A program made the translations under genes and the position numbers. From NCBI GenBank assembly GCA_024760905.1, contig CM045732.1, positions 54,138,496-54,202,495 on the forward strand: 64,000 nucleotides of DNA, in the 5' to 3' direction. The first letter of the stretch is position 1. Every line of letters begins with the position of its first letter. Below the pieces are notes generated by a model. It had not been told where the DNA came from and ran no database searches. It saw nothing but the letters and a program-made list of their open reading frames with translations. Of the stretch, positions 47,898-60,293 are shown piece by piece. This DNA is from Plotosus lineatus (Eukaryota; Chordata; Actinopteri; Siluriformes; Plotosidae).

Positions 47898-47982
47898 TGG
47901 AGGGAAATATCGATAGATGCATTTACCATGGAGGACTCCCAGGATTCACCGATCCATACACCTTTCGAAGCCATCAGAGATG
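47898..47982 (+). other. candidate unannotated NPAS3 alternative exon
   Basis: This 85-nt block lies in the 41.6-kb NPAS3 intron. A long pyrimidine tract (cttgtcctcttctgcctgtcctcag) precedes it and it ends at the donor ATG|GTAACT. An ATG at 47928-47930 sits in ACCATGG, an ideal Kozak context, and starts MEDSQDSPIHTPFEAIRD, ending in phase 1. That phase joins in frame to the exon at 60294 (GCT, Ala, then IGSQRRR). The same frame is also open upstream of the ATG (WREISIDAFT). If it is spliced after the bHLH exon instead, the frame through it is open but then reaches TGA at 60346-60348, so inclusion there would act as a poison exon. I do not recognise the peptide. Chance splice-like sites are common in introns, so confidence is limited. 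Confidence 0.35.
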
Positions 47983-49694
47983 GTAACTTCTTGTTAGTGC
48001 TCTAACATATCCTGTAGAAAGGTTACAGGGTGGTGGTGACCTTAATAAAATTTAAATTGAAGAAGGTGGTGCAAGCATGAAATTCTGGTAAAGATGTAAT
48101 CTTAATAACTACTTTAAAGTAACATTCTTAGAATTTTTTTTTATTCTTATTTAGGCCACTGTTGAAAATATGGACAGAATAATATCTCTAATAAGTGAAG
48201 CCACTACAGCTCTACCGCCCCTGCTGGCTGGAAGCAGTAGAGTCTTTAGTACAACCCATGTTCATGTTTTTAGAGACAAAACAGCCCATTTTCTATGTCC
48301 CTTTTCTCACCCTCTCCATCTCTCTAATTCTAACAGTTCATTTTCTCTATTCTGAGAAAAGAATTTTTCCTTCACAAAAGAGTTTTTTTAGTATAATTCT
48401 GTTATATACTAAGGAGACCTTGATACACTTGGGAATGATACGACTGATAGCCTTTCTATAGAAAGGAAGGTAATGTTTTACACAGTTACTGGTTTAGATC
48501 ATTATACTTATTGTAATAAAAATTATACAACGAAAAGTCCTACATACTTCAAAGCAGCCAATTAAAAAGAACATCAGTGAGTTGACAAAATAATATTTAT
48601 TTCCCATGACAGTTGAATTCTCAGACCTATTGGGCAAAAAGACTACCGTAGATTGATTTTCTATATCTGCAGTCCTGTCAATATTACTGTTCTCATTTCA
48701 ATATGATTATGATTTATATAGGGCTGACTAATGTATGGTAATCACTGTACTCTATTTCTAAAATATTGTGAACAACACTGAGAAACGCATACATTTTCAT
48801 ACATTGTTCTTTTTTTTTTAAAGAAAAAACAATCATCGGTATTGTGATATTTTATGCAAAAGGAAATACTTATTTAACATTTTATTTATCCTTTTGTTGA
48901 GGCTGGTGAAGGAATGAGTGTTTATAGCTGTGATCACATCAGTGATAACTTGTTTTGTGTATACTGCACACTGGGAAAGCAAGAGGGTCAGTTGATGGCT
49001 TTGTACCGTCCATAAATTAACTCTCGTGTAGTATTTATTATTGTTGCAGAAATTATTTGAGAACAACTGTGAGAACTCATCTATAGTCTCGGGACTTTAT
49101 ACACCATTAATAACTAATTTAACCCAAATATTTTTCATTTTTATCTCAAAAGGGACTCATTCTCACTGATTATAAATAACTGAGCTGTGGCCTTTTCTAT
49201 GTCTTTGCGCCAGTTGGTTGTGGTTTAAAACATTGTTTAAATGATTAATGAATTTCTGGATGATGACTCTCTGTTGTGTTCTGTCTCTCATACTCGATCC
49301 ATGTTTTGATAATTTTTATGAGCGGCAAGTGGACAGTACTTGTTATGCAGTGTGTTTTTGCCCTGGTCTCCAGGTTGATAAATACCAGATTACTTGTATG
49401 AGTATGTCAGAGCCACCTCATGCTTTTCATAGAAATTAATTTTTCTCAGCTCTTTCTTGAAGGTGTAATACCATGCTTGTCTTACAGTGCTTCAGAATTT
49501 TACATGGAATGTGTGCATTTTCTCCACATATGTAAAATCTTATATGAAGAGATATTGTATGGTAACACATCAAATACAGTATGTATTCTGTGCTTTCTTC
49601 CAGCACTAACACATTTCTCAAACTGCGTAAAATAACTGCATCTAAGTTTTAGGTAACAGTATGTTTTTGAACTTATTAAAAGTTGTAAAATATA
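47983..49694. other. NPAS3 intron, no recognised feature
   Basis: AT-rich intronic sequence after the candidate donor. No repeat family or further exon recognised. Confidence 0.4.
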
Positions 49695-49702
49695 CTATGT
49701 GG

Positions 49703-50429
49703 TAGGGATGTCATTGACAATCGGAATATCGCAAAATCACCAATGTAATTATGTCGCTCTACAATCGATACCTATAAAAGGGATATCGATACTTCTAAAG
49801 TTATATAAAATTCATCTTTTATTAAATTTCATACAAAGCTGTTTTAATTTAAATAACACTAGAGCAAGCGGTATCTATTAATAAATAAAATAATGTATGA
49901 AAACACGTTATATAGTTTCAGTCAAAAATCAGCTTAGCGTAATGCCGCATTTCAGTCTACGGCCTCAACTTCGGAATTATTAAATATGCTAACAAAAACA
50001 GGATTGCCGAGAGCGGCCGAGTGTTAGTCCAAGCTTCCTGTGTTTATGACAGCGTCTGTAGTGAATGGTATGTCCCACCTCTCCGTATGGGGTTCAAAAG
50101 ACACTTATCACTGGATAATGCAGATACTGTATGTGCATCTTCTTGCATCATAATTATGAATTGTAAAAATGCATATCTCTTAAACTTTTCAATTGACAAG
50201 TGTTTGTAGAATAGAACTATTTCCTGCCTTTTATTTCAGATTTGGCTTTAGTAATTGGTCACTTTATTATAAAATATTCAATGCATTATACAAACTACTG
50301 TAATATATCTTAGTCTGTTCTATTTAATGCATTTATGGAACAGTACAGCAATATTCTAATGTATCGTTACATCGGATTTTTTTTTATCAATATATTGATA
50401 CCAATAATAGGTTTTCAATGACACCCCTA
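49703..50429 (+). mobile_element. hAT-type non-autonomous transposon
   Basis: 727 bp with ends tagggatgtcattga / tcaatgacacccct plus a, and a perfect 8-bp duplication, ctatgtgg, at 49695-49702 and 50430-50437. The inner flanks are also partly inverted (tcgatacc / gataccaa). No transposase frame remains. Confidence 0.9.
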
Positions 50430-50608
50430 CTATGTGGAAACAGAAATGCAAACTAAAATTATATTTTCTATGTCTTATTTTTCCATTTTATAAAGTCTGA
50501 AAGTAATAACCTCCTGCTCCAATGACTGTAACAAACCGTATAATGTTGTATTTATTCAAGCATTGTCCACTGGAGATAATGTCTATTCGCACATACTACA
50601 CAGGAATC

Positions 50609-50924
50609 GGGGCAGTGGTGGCCTGGTGGTAAAGATGCTGGATCACTGATCCTAAGCTTGGGTGTTAAAGCTCCACGCTCAACTGATTGTCACCCTCCTC
50701 CCAGTGCAGCTAACTGGGTTATCAAAGGCCGGCCATGTCTCTCACTGTCTATGGTGTGAGGCATGTAAAAGAACCACTGATGACTTTCAACAAGTGTTTC
50801 TGCCCTGCTATGGCCTGGCGAGCTGTCCAGGGTGTATTTTGCCCAGATTCGGCTGAGATGGGCACCAGCTTTCCCGCGATTACGATTAAGCGGTTCAGAA
50901 AATGAATGAATTGAATGAATGAAT
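50609..50924 (+). mobile_element. SINE-A copy with 11-bp TSD
   Basis: Head ggggcagtggtggcctggtg, body, shared tail with (AATG)n. The perfect duplication acacaggaatc at 50598-50608 and 50925-50935 shows target-primed insertion. Confidence 0.92.
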
Positions 50925-50935
50925 ACACAGGAATC

Positions 50936-51615
50936 TGAATGCATAACCTGGTAGCATATACTAGAGAGTATATGATCTGATTAGTTTGCTATCTCGGGAC
51001 TATCTCATTATTTTGAGTAAATAGTGTTTAAATTAAAACAACAAACACACAGTTTGTAACGGTCACTTGGAGTAAGTGGTGAAATCACTGCACACTTTAA
51101 AATTGAAAATAAACAAATAAAGGCTATAAAAATTGCACTTATCTTTGGGTTCCTGTAATATATATAACCATTTTCAGAAAAATGTACAGGGTAACGGTAA
51201 GGACATATTCTGAAGAAAGACAGCGTTTTATGCATTAAGTTGAAAACAACGATTAAAGATTTTATCATTATTTTTTCCAAATGTTAGTTGCGCTCTTTAT
51301 TGTTTTTGATTTCATCAGGTCAATTACACTGTACATTTTGAACTTTATTTTACCAGCTCATTAAATAGAATAATTGTACTTAAAATATATTGTGTATTGA
51401 ATAATTAATTTGTAAGTGAGTCATAATGATAGTATGATAAATGTTTTAAATATGCAGACACATTTATGCACCTAATATATATTTCAAAAAATTAATAAAG
51501 TTAATAAATTTCAAATATATGAAATAGTACACTTTTATTCAAATTTTAGTTTCAACTCTTAAATTACATTTCATTAAATACAGTTCTTGCAAAAGCATGT
51601 GAAAATAGTTATTAC

Positions 51616-51647
<32 letters not shown>

Positions 51648-53583
51648 GCTGTTGTTGTTGTTATGCATATTTTTAATTAAGCATTCTAAACTCAACAGAC
51701 CCCTAATTTTGTCTTCAGCACTTCCCATCCTGCAGTTAAGTCTCATGTCAACTACTGACTCAGGAAGGCAAATGCTTCCTCTGAGAAAAGTGAAGCCAGC
51801 TGTCAGGGTGTGGTGTTACACATTCGAAGGAAAGAGCTATCTCCACTCTTCTCAATGCATTATTGACTAGAGTCAGTGGTAGAGAGAGTAAATTACTTCT
51901 CCTTCCCTGAGAGGAAATTCAGTTTTTATTTTCTTGGATTGCCATTACTGGGTATGGCTGTAATATTGCCGCGATTCCAACTCACGATACACAGCAAACA
52001 CTTTGCTCTTGCACCACTCAGACACCTCGATTTTATTTCTTTTAGTTTGCTACACAATCAGCTGAACCAGTGTGTTTTTATTTATTAATAAACATTTATA
52101 AATTATTACTTCTGATAAAAGATGATGGTTTGCTTTTTTTAGGTCATTTGAGGTCGAGTTATCTACTATCAAGTGCTATCAGGATCGTTCACCTGACAAT
52201 CTTAAATTGTGTCATCCTTTAATGTGAATTCTATAATAGTATCCTTTCTTTTCATTTATAAATTGCATAAAATATACATTTCATACAATATGCTTTTGAG
52301 GTCTAAAATGCACTGGCATTATAATAATAAGTCACAAGTAGACAGACAGCAGTGCCACAAAGTAGGGATGAAAAAGTGTGCAGGGCATATCTGTAAGCTC
52401 CGTCATTAATGCCGAATGAAGCTGCTTAAAATTTAATGATATAAATGAGGAGAAAGATGAACATGGATTATTAAACTCATCATCATGAAAACTTAAACCA
52501 GTCAAAGGCATTAAAAGAAACTAATTAAAACAAATGCTTCAACCTCCATCATCATGGCCATGACTTATTCAGGAACATGTGAGTAGTGTGTGATCAGAAA
52601 TCATCATTATTATCGACCATTGAATTATTTAAAGCCTTTTACTGTGAGAAAATATTAGGGTTGTGTTCCAGCCTGAAAGCAGAAATATACATTTAGAATA
52701 CGAATGACAGCACAGAGAGAGTAGATATGGTGAATGCAGGTTTGATTTGCTTTTCTTACACCCATTATAGTGGGTAAATAACTTTTAAAACAAATGTGTG
52801 AATTCAATCAGAGCAGTTAATATAGAACAAATACAGTCTGAAAATGTAGAAATTGCATTACGCATTAATAAAGTCTACATTGATTGAATAATAATGAGAA
52901 TATTTTGGGAATCCATTGCAATTAACATAAGTAGAATGATTTTAAATTTATGTTATGGTCATTCTGTGAGCAGTCATATTTTTGTTCTTGGGGGTTTTGT
53001 TTGTTTTTTTTTTTGCCTGCCCCCCCAAATTTTCCAAATTGAAAATATTGATTAATATTTCATTCTTCATCTCAAGACAATGGTAGGTGTGATTACAAAT
53101 AAAATCCAGGTTGTAATTTTCCTCTGAGCTGCATGTTTCGCTCTGAGCGGTTCTTTTCGGATGGGTAACCTCTGAAAGATTTTGGCTTCTCATATTTGCA
53201 AGTCAAGACTAACCTTGGAGAAGCAGCCAGTGTGGAGAGAAGAATCTGTAATTTTATTGACCCCTAGCCTAAGCTGCAACTGGATTTTCAGTAGAAATGG
53301 ATTTGTTTCTGCTGCTGAAATATCCTGTATGTTGAGTGAAATATTTTCTCTGGTGGTAGTTAGGGCTGCTGGTGTGCTAATGCTCTGATAGGAAAAACGA
53401 AAGTCTCATTTAAGTTTAGCTGCATGTGCTTTTCTTTAACATCATATAAACATTGAGAGGAATTATGAGAGTTCTACATCTCCTCATGCGACATTCTGCA
53501 GCAATAATGGAAAAGTAGCAGCAAAACGCATTTATATGGTACAATGCAGTTGTTTGTTTTGGACATACACACGTGTGGCACTT

Positions 53584-53587
<4 letters not shown>
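50936..53587. other. NPAS3 intron, mostly unique
   Basis: AT-rich single-copy sequence with (TTA)n at about 51619-51646. No exon or transposon recognised. Confidence 0.4.

Positions 53588-53637
<50 letters not shown>
53588..53637 (+). repeat. (GT)n microsatellite
   Basis: About 50 bp of (GT)n. Confidence 0.95.
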
Positions 53638-53640
<3 letters not shown>

Positions 53641-54290
53641 TGTGTAGCGATCAGCACTAATTGGAGTGTGTCTAGAGGCCTATCAATTAAGCCCTGTTGT
53701 GTCTCACTCTGTGAGGAAGCTAGCCTGTCTAATGAGAGGAGACATGGAGGAAAGATGGAGGCAAATGAACGGAGAGAACATGGGAGAAATCTGACATTGT
53801 TGCGCTGTTAAGCACTAAATCAAAGTAATTAGAATCAGAAGGGGGAAAAAATCGTTTCAACTCGTAAACATCATTTCAGGTTTCCATCACCCAATAAATG
53901 GGCACAGATTCCTGTGTTGGCAGAAAAATCTGGCCTTGTTTAAGTGGGATCCGTGTTAATGCTTTCAAATCCATGTTTTCTTTTAAAAGTTGAAAAGACT
54001 TCAAATATTCACTGTATAAAATGTTGAATAAGTTAGCCATGGTCTTGAGAATAATCTGGAGGCAAGAGGGCTTTATCGAGAGGTAGATTAGTATTCTGAG
54101 CTCGTAGCACTGATTCAGTTACCACAGTGGATCTAAGATCCAAATCTTTCTCATTTGTTGTGGCCCTCACAACAGCTCTTGATGTGAGCGAATGATCTTC
54201 CCAAGCTGATGAAAACACATCCGCAGTGCTGTTAAAACTCGGGTGAGGCCTGGTCAATTGGTGCAGTCTCTCAGCGAATGCTTTCCTCTA

Positions 54291-54292
<2 letters not shown>

Positions 54293-54367
<75 letters not shown>
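54293..54367 (+). repeat. (GT)n microsatellite
   Basis: About 75 bp of uninterrupted (GT)n. Confidence 0.97.
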
Positions 54368-54370
<3 letters not shown>

Positions 54371-56939
54371 AGTGCATGTAGCCGGATTATACAACTTTGC
54401 CATTGTGGTATTCTCGGCGCTGACAGTGTCCACCGGCTCCCGACCGTGAGCACTTTGACAGCTTGATGAATTAAGGCTGACACTTGCCAAAATAGCTGTC
54501 GCCTGTGCCAGCTGCCAGTTGAGCATTTACACTCTGTTAATTGAATTGGCAATTTGTGCAACAGTACCTGCCCCTGAGCTTTTGGTAAAGCAAGGGGCTG
54601 CCATTTAGCTCCGCTAATCCAGGACCAGGGAATAAGAACGCTGAGCTTCAGACGAAATTATTGCGGATTTAAAATGACAGTCAGGGGCCATGTTGCCAAT
54701 TTCCTATTAAATGAGAAATAAATTAACAATAGCAATAATGTTGACTTAGAAAACCGAAAGTTAAATTGACTTTCAAATAGTGCTGCGATTTTAAATTGCC
54801 ACGGTGCCGAGAATCAAATTGCATATATTGCTTTCTTGCGCTGAATGCTGTTTGTAGCATGGCAGTATTAAGCACCGGCATTAAATATTGAAAATGTTAA
54901 ATGGAAACGGATATTTTCTCATAATAAAATGGCATTATTCTGTATCAGGGTAGTCCTTACACCATTTGCATCTACATGAATTTGAGTCAAGGACTTCTGA
55001 ATAATGCACCTTTGCCATCCCGCAGGGGAGAAATGGCGATACTTTAAACTGAATAATTTCAGCCTGAGAACCGAAGAATGCCCCAAGTGCACCTGTATTC
55101 AACAAATGACTGTTTAATACCTACGAAGTATCATAATATTCTAATTATATACCACAGTGCAGCACAACAAAAACAATCGTTTAGCTTTTTAACCCTTTTC
55201 ATCCATATTCCACACTTTATATACTTTTTACTTTGTCTCACTATCGATACCCAGAGTTACTGAATACTGCACTTCGAGATGAGTAAATAAATAATGAAAG
55301 TCTTTTGCATGACAAACAACTCACGTGGAATTATTGCCCACCATGTTTGTGTCTTGCTGGATTTGATTCATATAGTTGTGCTTCGTTCTTATTATTTGTT
55401 TTATTTCTGCTCAATCTGCCGTGTGACGGCACTAAAGCAGGGAAGACCTACGACATGTGACAGTGACAGAGCAGCCTCTGTGTAGCCCCTGAACTTCTGC
55501 CAGCTTGCTCTTTGTGTATCATTTGTGGCCTGAGCAGAAATGAAGCAGATTAATAGAGCATAATGCCCGGGATCGATATGTAATTATATTCATCTCCATG
55601 GCTGCTCAGGCACCTGTAGACAAGCACTGAATCTCCAGCCGTGTCCTCTACGCACAGACCTGTCATACGTTTGCTCTGCACTACCTCCAGGTCACACAGT
55701 GCTAGATATAGTGTGTATGTAGGCGGGGATTGGATATTGTGATGGAGGCAGAGATTAGGCTCTGGAGCCCCTCCCTGTTTGTGCTCTGTAAAGAAAAAGA
55801 ATACAGAAGGAATTTCGCAGACTCTGGTGGCGTCTGATGAGGATGATGGGGGAAAAAGCGCTCTTTCCGCTCTCACGGTTTGTTCATATATGCCTTTATC
55901 ACGTCTCCTTTAGTTTCCTTTTTTAGGCAAATATTTTAAAAGAAAACCCCATTGAAAGTCAAATGAAGGTCACTGTTTTAGGATTCATGCACTACATTTA
56001 GAAAATCACATGAAATTCTTTGCTTAACTGGTGATTACAGAGAATGACCTGCGTACCACCTCTGACTGTCATCTTCATCATCTTTAGCTTTATCAGGCTA
56101 ATTTAGCCTTTGTAATTGTTTTTTTCTCCTGTACTGTATTTGGCACATGGACGTGGATGTCACAGGGGGTCCGTGATGATGCGAGACAGCGTGAGGCCGA
56201 TGGACCATCTGTAGCTCGAGCAGTGCTCCGAATGACTAATGCCAGCATCATTAAGAGCAGCGCTCCTCTGTTAGCAGAAGGGCTCGTTTCTGGCCTCCAT
56301 CCTCATCGAAAGGGTCCGGTTTAACATTTTAACTTCTTTATTATAAAATATTAACCACTATCTAGTTTAGAGTTTCAAAAGATCCCCAAGGTCAAAGAAT
56401 TTGCAGCACTCCAAGCAATCGGTGCCTGATTTCTATGCAGTGCTCATTCAAATGCAAGGATCCTTGTGATGAGGGCTATTGTACAGGCAAGGAAGAATCA
56501 TTTCCTCCTCTGAGTCTGCATGACGATAGAGGATAATAATTGAAGTTGGTCAAGTGTTCTTTCATCTCACATATTTTCTTCAGTCGTCTTATGAGTTTTA
56601 AGTTTGGTGTGTTTGTGTGGGTATGTGTTATGTGTGTGCGTAACTGCATGTACTAAATCTCAACAGGATACTAAAAGCACTAGGTTAGTCACTAGGTTAG
56701 GCATTGAGCTATGTCGCCTCCTGCAGCCTCAGAATCAAGAATTACATTCCTGTACTATAGAGCCGTAATGTACTTCCGGTGTATATGTTCATGCGTATGT
56801 ATATACCCTCATAAGCCACTTTGGTTAGAAGCAGGTTTTGCTATTTTACTATTGATACATGCAGTTATCAGTGGAGAAGCTGTGATCTGTGTGAATTTTA
56901 ACATCACACAGTTGTCGATTTCAGATGAGTTGGTTGAAC
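54368..56939. other. NPAS3 intron, unique; possible conserved non-coding DNA
   Basis: Repeat-free stretch. 54560-55080 is AT-rich but not simple (ggatttaaaatgacagtcag, gaaataaattaacaatagca) and looks like a developmental conserved element. 55500-56300 is similar. No coding exon with sound phase. Confidence 0.35.
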
Positions 56940-56941
56940 TA

Positions 56942-57885
56942 CAGTAGTACCTTGACTTACGAGTGTCTTTTATAACGAATTTTCCATGATGCGAGCTTCG
57001 AGCTCACCAAAAATTTCTCCCATCCAACGAGCAAAATTTTGATTTACAATAAGAGCTCTGCTGGGGAAATGGCTTTTCTGTGCTGATTAACCTTGTATTC
57101 TTCCATGTGTATTCTTCCGTGCTCCGAGAACGCGTTGTAAGTGCTTCTCAATTATTTTCTGTGATGCTTCCTATAGGAAGAAAAATACATTTCACCCCCC
57201 CAGCACCCCACGCGCAACTATATATAGTGTTTACCGCACGTCATATCGTTTGCTCATTGCTTTTTCCCTACACCATAGGGTAATAACACGTTCCCTACAC
57301 CTTGCGCAATAACACTTTATTCTAGTACAGTATGGCAAAAAAGCATGCTCCCCAGAGTCATACGCGCCTCCTTTGGCATCACATTTGCGCAGCCCAAGAG
57401 GTGCTCGCCCCACTATTTAAGAAGCACTGGAATTTTAGGAGCATACCACGAGCCTTTCCTTGCAGGCATTTGTAGCGTGCACGTACATAAAATTCTCCTC
57501 CTCCTTCTCTGTTACGCACCACCTCATGCCTGCTGACGTGACATCTTCGCGCTCATGTGACATCTTGGCCGCAGCCGATGATCAGAAGGGTTAGTTGACT
57601 TATTGTTTATTCTTGTTGTATTATTATTTATTATTAATTATTATTAATGTTATGTACATGTATTATTACTATTATTATGAAATATTTATTTTTTTTACAT
57701 GTTTATCTTTAATATATTAGGTCAAATATACGTGTTTGTGTCAGGTTATATGAGTTTGGGAGGGGGTTGGAACGGATTAATTGGTTTTCTATTATTTTTA
57801 ATTATTTTTTGTTTTATCTAACGAACATTTTGACTTATGAGCTTGCCCTCAGAACAGATTAAATTCGTAAGTCAAGGTTCCACTG
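56942..57885 (+). mobile_element. composite Tigger-like/hAT MITE, both ends present
   Basis: 944 bp. Ends are cagtagtaccttgacttacg and, on the other strand, cagtggaaccttgacttacg, with TA at 56940-56941 and 57886-57887. It carries the hAT MITE at 57139-57429 at the same internal site as the copy at 15088-15841. Confidence 0.85.
57139..57429 (+). mobile_element. hAT MITE inside the Tigger-like MITE
   Basis: Ends aagtgcttctcaatt / aagaagcactg. The flanks cgcgttgt and gaatttta are eroded forms of the gccttgtg duplication seen (reverse strand) in the 15361 copy. Confidence 0.75.
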
Positions 57886-57916
57886 TATTTCTGATACTAC
57901 TGTTTTTCCTGATAAT

Positions 57917-58228
57917 TAAAAATGAAAAGTCCATTGGGCTTTTTACACCCGAGCCTAGTGGCTCATCGGACCGGTGCTTATCCGCGGATTCTGGAGCAAG
58001 AAGCGACTAGGAGTACAACTCCTCCTGGATGGGATGCTAATCCATCGCAGGTTACCTTCCCAGTATATTTTTACTGGTACCCATTTATACTGCTGGGGAA
58101 CAGAGGCACACTTGTGGTTAAAACCTTTTGCCCAGGGGTCTTAGCACAGTGAGGGTCTCGGTGGGCCTTGAACTCACAACCTCCCGTTCATGAACCCAGC
58201 ACCCTAACCACTACGCCACCGGCCCCAC
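57917..58228 (-). mobile_element. SINE-C copy (minus), full length with 13-bp TSD
   Basis: Left (3') end gggctttttacacccgagcc, core aatccatcgcaggttacctt, head at the right (gaactcacaacctcccgttc, aaccactacgccaccggccc). Perfect duplication ttttcctgataat at 57904-57916 and 58229-58241. The tRNA-like head reads ggggccggtggcgtagtggt on the minus strand. Confidence 0.9.
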
Positions 58229-58469
58229 TTTTCCTGATAATAAGTCTTGTCTTTCTAAAACATCACAAGCTTATGGAATTAAAGAAGTCTGTTTAGATAA
58301 TCAATTTAAATGTATGTATAGTTAAATGGATAGAATTTGAAATCAGTTAAACTATATTAATGGATTAAACGCAAAGCACAACATTATTCCGTTACAGTAG
58401 TCAATCCTCAATATCCATGCTGTTCAAATAGGAAAAACATCTTAAACAGAACTAAAGTAAATTGAAAAT

Positions 58470-58800
58470 TGGGTGCCACAGTGGTGTTGTGGTTAGCATG
58501 TCTGGTTCACAGCAAGAAGGTTTTGGGTTCAAATCTCAGGCATGGGACTACATTTTTCTGGATTTCTGGATTTTTCATGTTATCCCCGTGCTTGTGTGGG
58601 GGGGGGGTTCCAGGTATTCTAGCTTCCTCCCATAGTCCAGAGAAATGTGTGTGTGTGTCTGTTGGCATTGCAATGGACTAGTGAGCTGTTCAGGGTGCAC
58701 CCCACCTTCACCCAGTGCTAGCTGAGATAGGTTCCAACCTCCCCACAACCCTAGTAGGATTAAGCAGTTAGACAAATAAATGGCTGAATGGATGGATGAG
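58470..58800 (+). mobile_element. SINE-B copy (plus)
   Basis: Head gtgccacagtggtgttgtgg, ggttttgggttcaaatctca B-box region, a G9-G10 run, and the shared tail ending in a GGAT-type repeat (gaatggatggatgag) rather than AATG. Confidence 0.75.
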
Positions 58801-60217
58801 TTTAAAAAGACTTTTGTAGTTCGTAATGTTGTGCTTGCATAGATCACCTGCCTCTGTCAAATAAACTATAAAAATCTTTTTCTTTTTGTCTCAGTGTAGT
58901 TTATACTACAACCGTGAATGAGTTTGAAAAGATTCTGTTAGCTCCACAGCACATATTTGTGCTTAGTGTGTGTGTTTTATGCTTGATCCCTTCACCTTCC
59001 TTACACTATAAGTTATTTGAACTCCCCCCCCACATACCCTTATTGTATTAATAGTGACTTTTTCCCAAGCTCACTTACAAATGAAAAATTAAAATCATCT
59101 AAGGATCCAATAACTCATCATCATACATTAAAAATGTGTATATTTAGTCTGAATAATTCTTTCACTGGCAGAACCGATGTGAAGTCTCTTAGCTAGATAA
59201 TGTTTAAGCCATGGAGATTAAGGTATAAACAAGCTTTTTACTGTAGAAGAATCTGGTTCTGGAAACAAACTTGTCTATCTATATATATTTGAACTGTGTG
59301 TGCCCCCTCTGCCAAAGCCAGGTTGCTCTCTCGGGGTGTAACAGCTCCCTCTGCTGTGAGTTAGTGCTTTGTCCTGCTGGCTGAGCTATGTTTGTTCTGT
59401 GTCCTGCAGTGCCGCCACTGACCCACCTGCTCTGTGTGCCTTCGTCTCATCCCCAGCTCATTCCTGGTGCTGTTCTGGCTTTGCGTATCCTCTGAGCCTG
59501 ACTCAGGGTGAAGTGCTGAGAGCGTAACCGGAGGGGATAGTAGTGCTTCCCTGGAGCCAATCTGAAGGACAGGAGCCTCTCATTCCAAAGTCTGTCCTTG
59601 GCTCTTTTTCCCTCTCCAGGGCCCCTGCCTTCTGCCCTTCTTGCCCCACATGTCCCTGCTTATATTCCCCTCTGTTTGCTTCTGGACCCTCATAGTCCTT
59701 AATAGCCATTCAACACTTTTATTACATCATTAATTGCACTTAATTCAGCAACATTACCCAAACGCCTGGCTAAGCTTGGAAAATTAAGTACACAGAGCTT
59801 TGTTATAAAATTCTCAATAATGAGCTCTAGTGGGACAAGGTCTGTTAAGTTTGAAATCACCCCAGGCCATTTTTTTAGCTATACTGCTGTCTGTGCCTGA
59901 GTCTGCTTTAAAGTAGAGACATGGAGAAAAAAATGCCCTAAGGGTACCGTTCTCCAGGTACTCCGCTGTTGAATTGCTGTGCCGATATTATCCCTCGTAT
60001 AAACAGCAAGCCTTGCAAGCTCAATTTGGATGAATATGCAACACGAACATGGACACAAGACATAAGTAAGCTGTGATTTGCATCTGTCTATTTACAGTAG
60101 CAGAAGTTTGGTGTTATTGGTTACAGAAGTGTTTATTCAGCAGTTTAACATATCTATTGAAATCATTTCCAAGTTCATTTGGAAGAGCTAAAGTAGGGAC
60201 ATACATGCAGCCACACG
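58801..60217. other. NPAS3 intron upstream of the second exon
   Basis: Single-copy sequence. No exon with sound splice sites and phase recognised before 60294. Confidence 0.4.

Positions 60218-60260
<43 letters not shown>
60218..60260 (+). repeat. (CA)n microsatellite
   Basis: (CA)n about 30 bp upstream of the acceptor of the 60294 exon, close enough to affect splicing of that exon. Confidence 0.95.
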
Positions 60261-60265
<5 letters not shown>

Positions 60266-60293
60266 AACTGGTTTGTGTTTTTCTTTTCCTCAG

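Noticed and set aside
54254..54561. Open frames of His/Thr or Cys/Val repeats (also near 12054, 34477, 37089, 44511)
   Set aside because: They are translations of (CA)n/(GT)n microsatellites, not genes.
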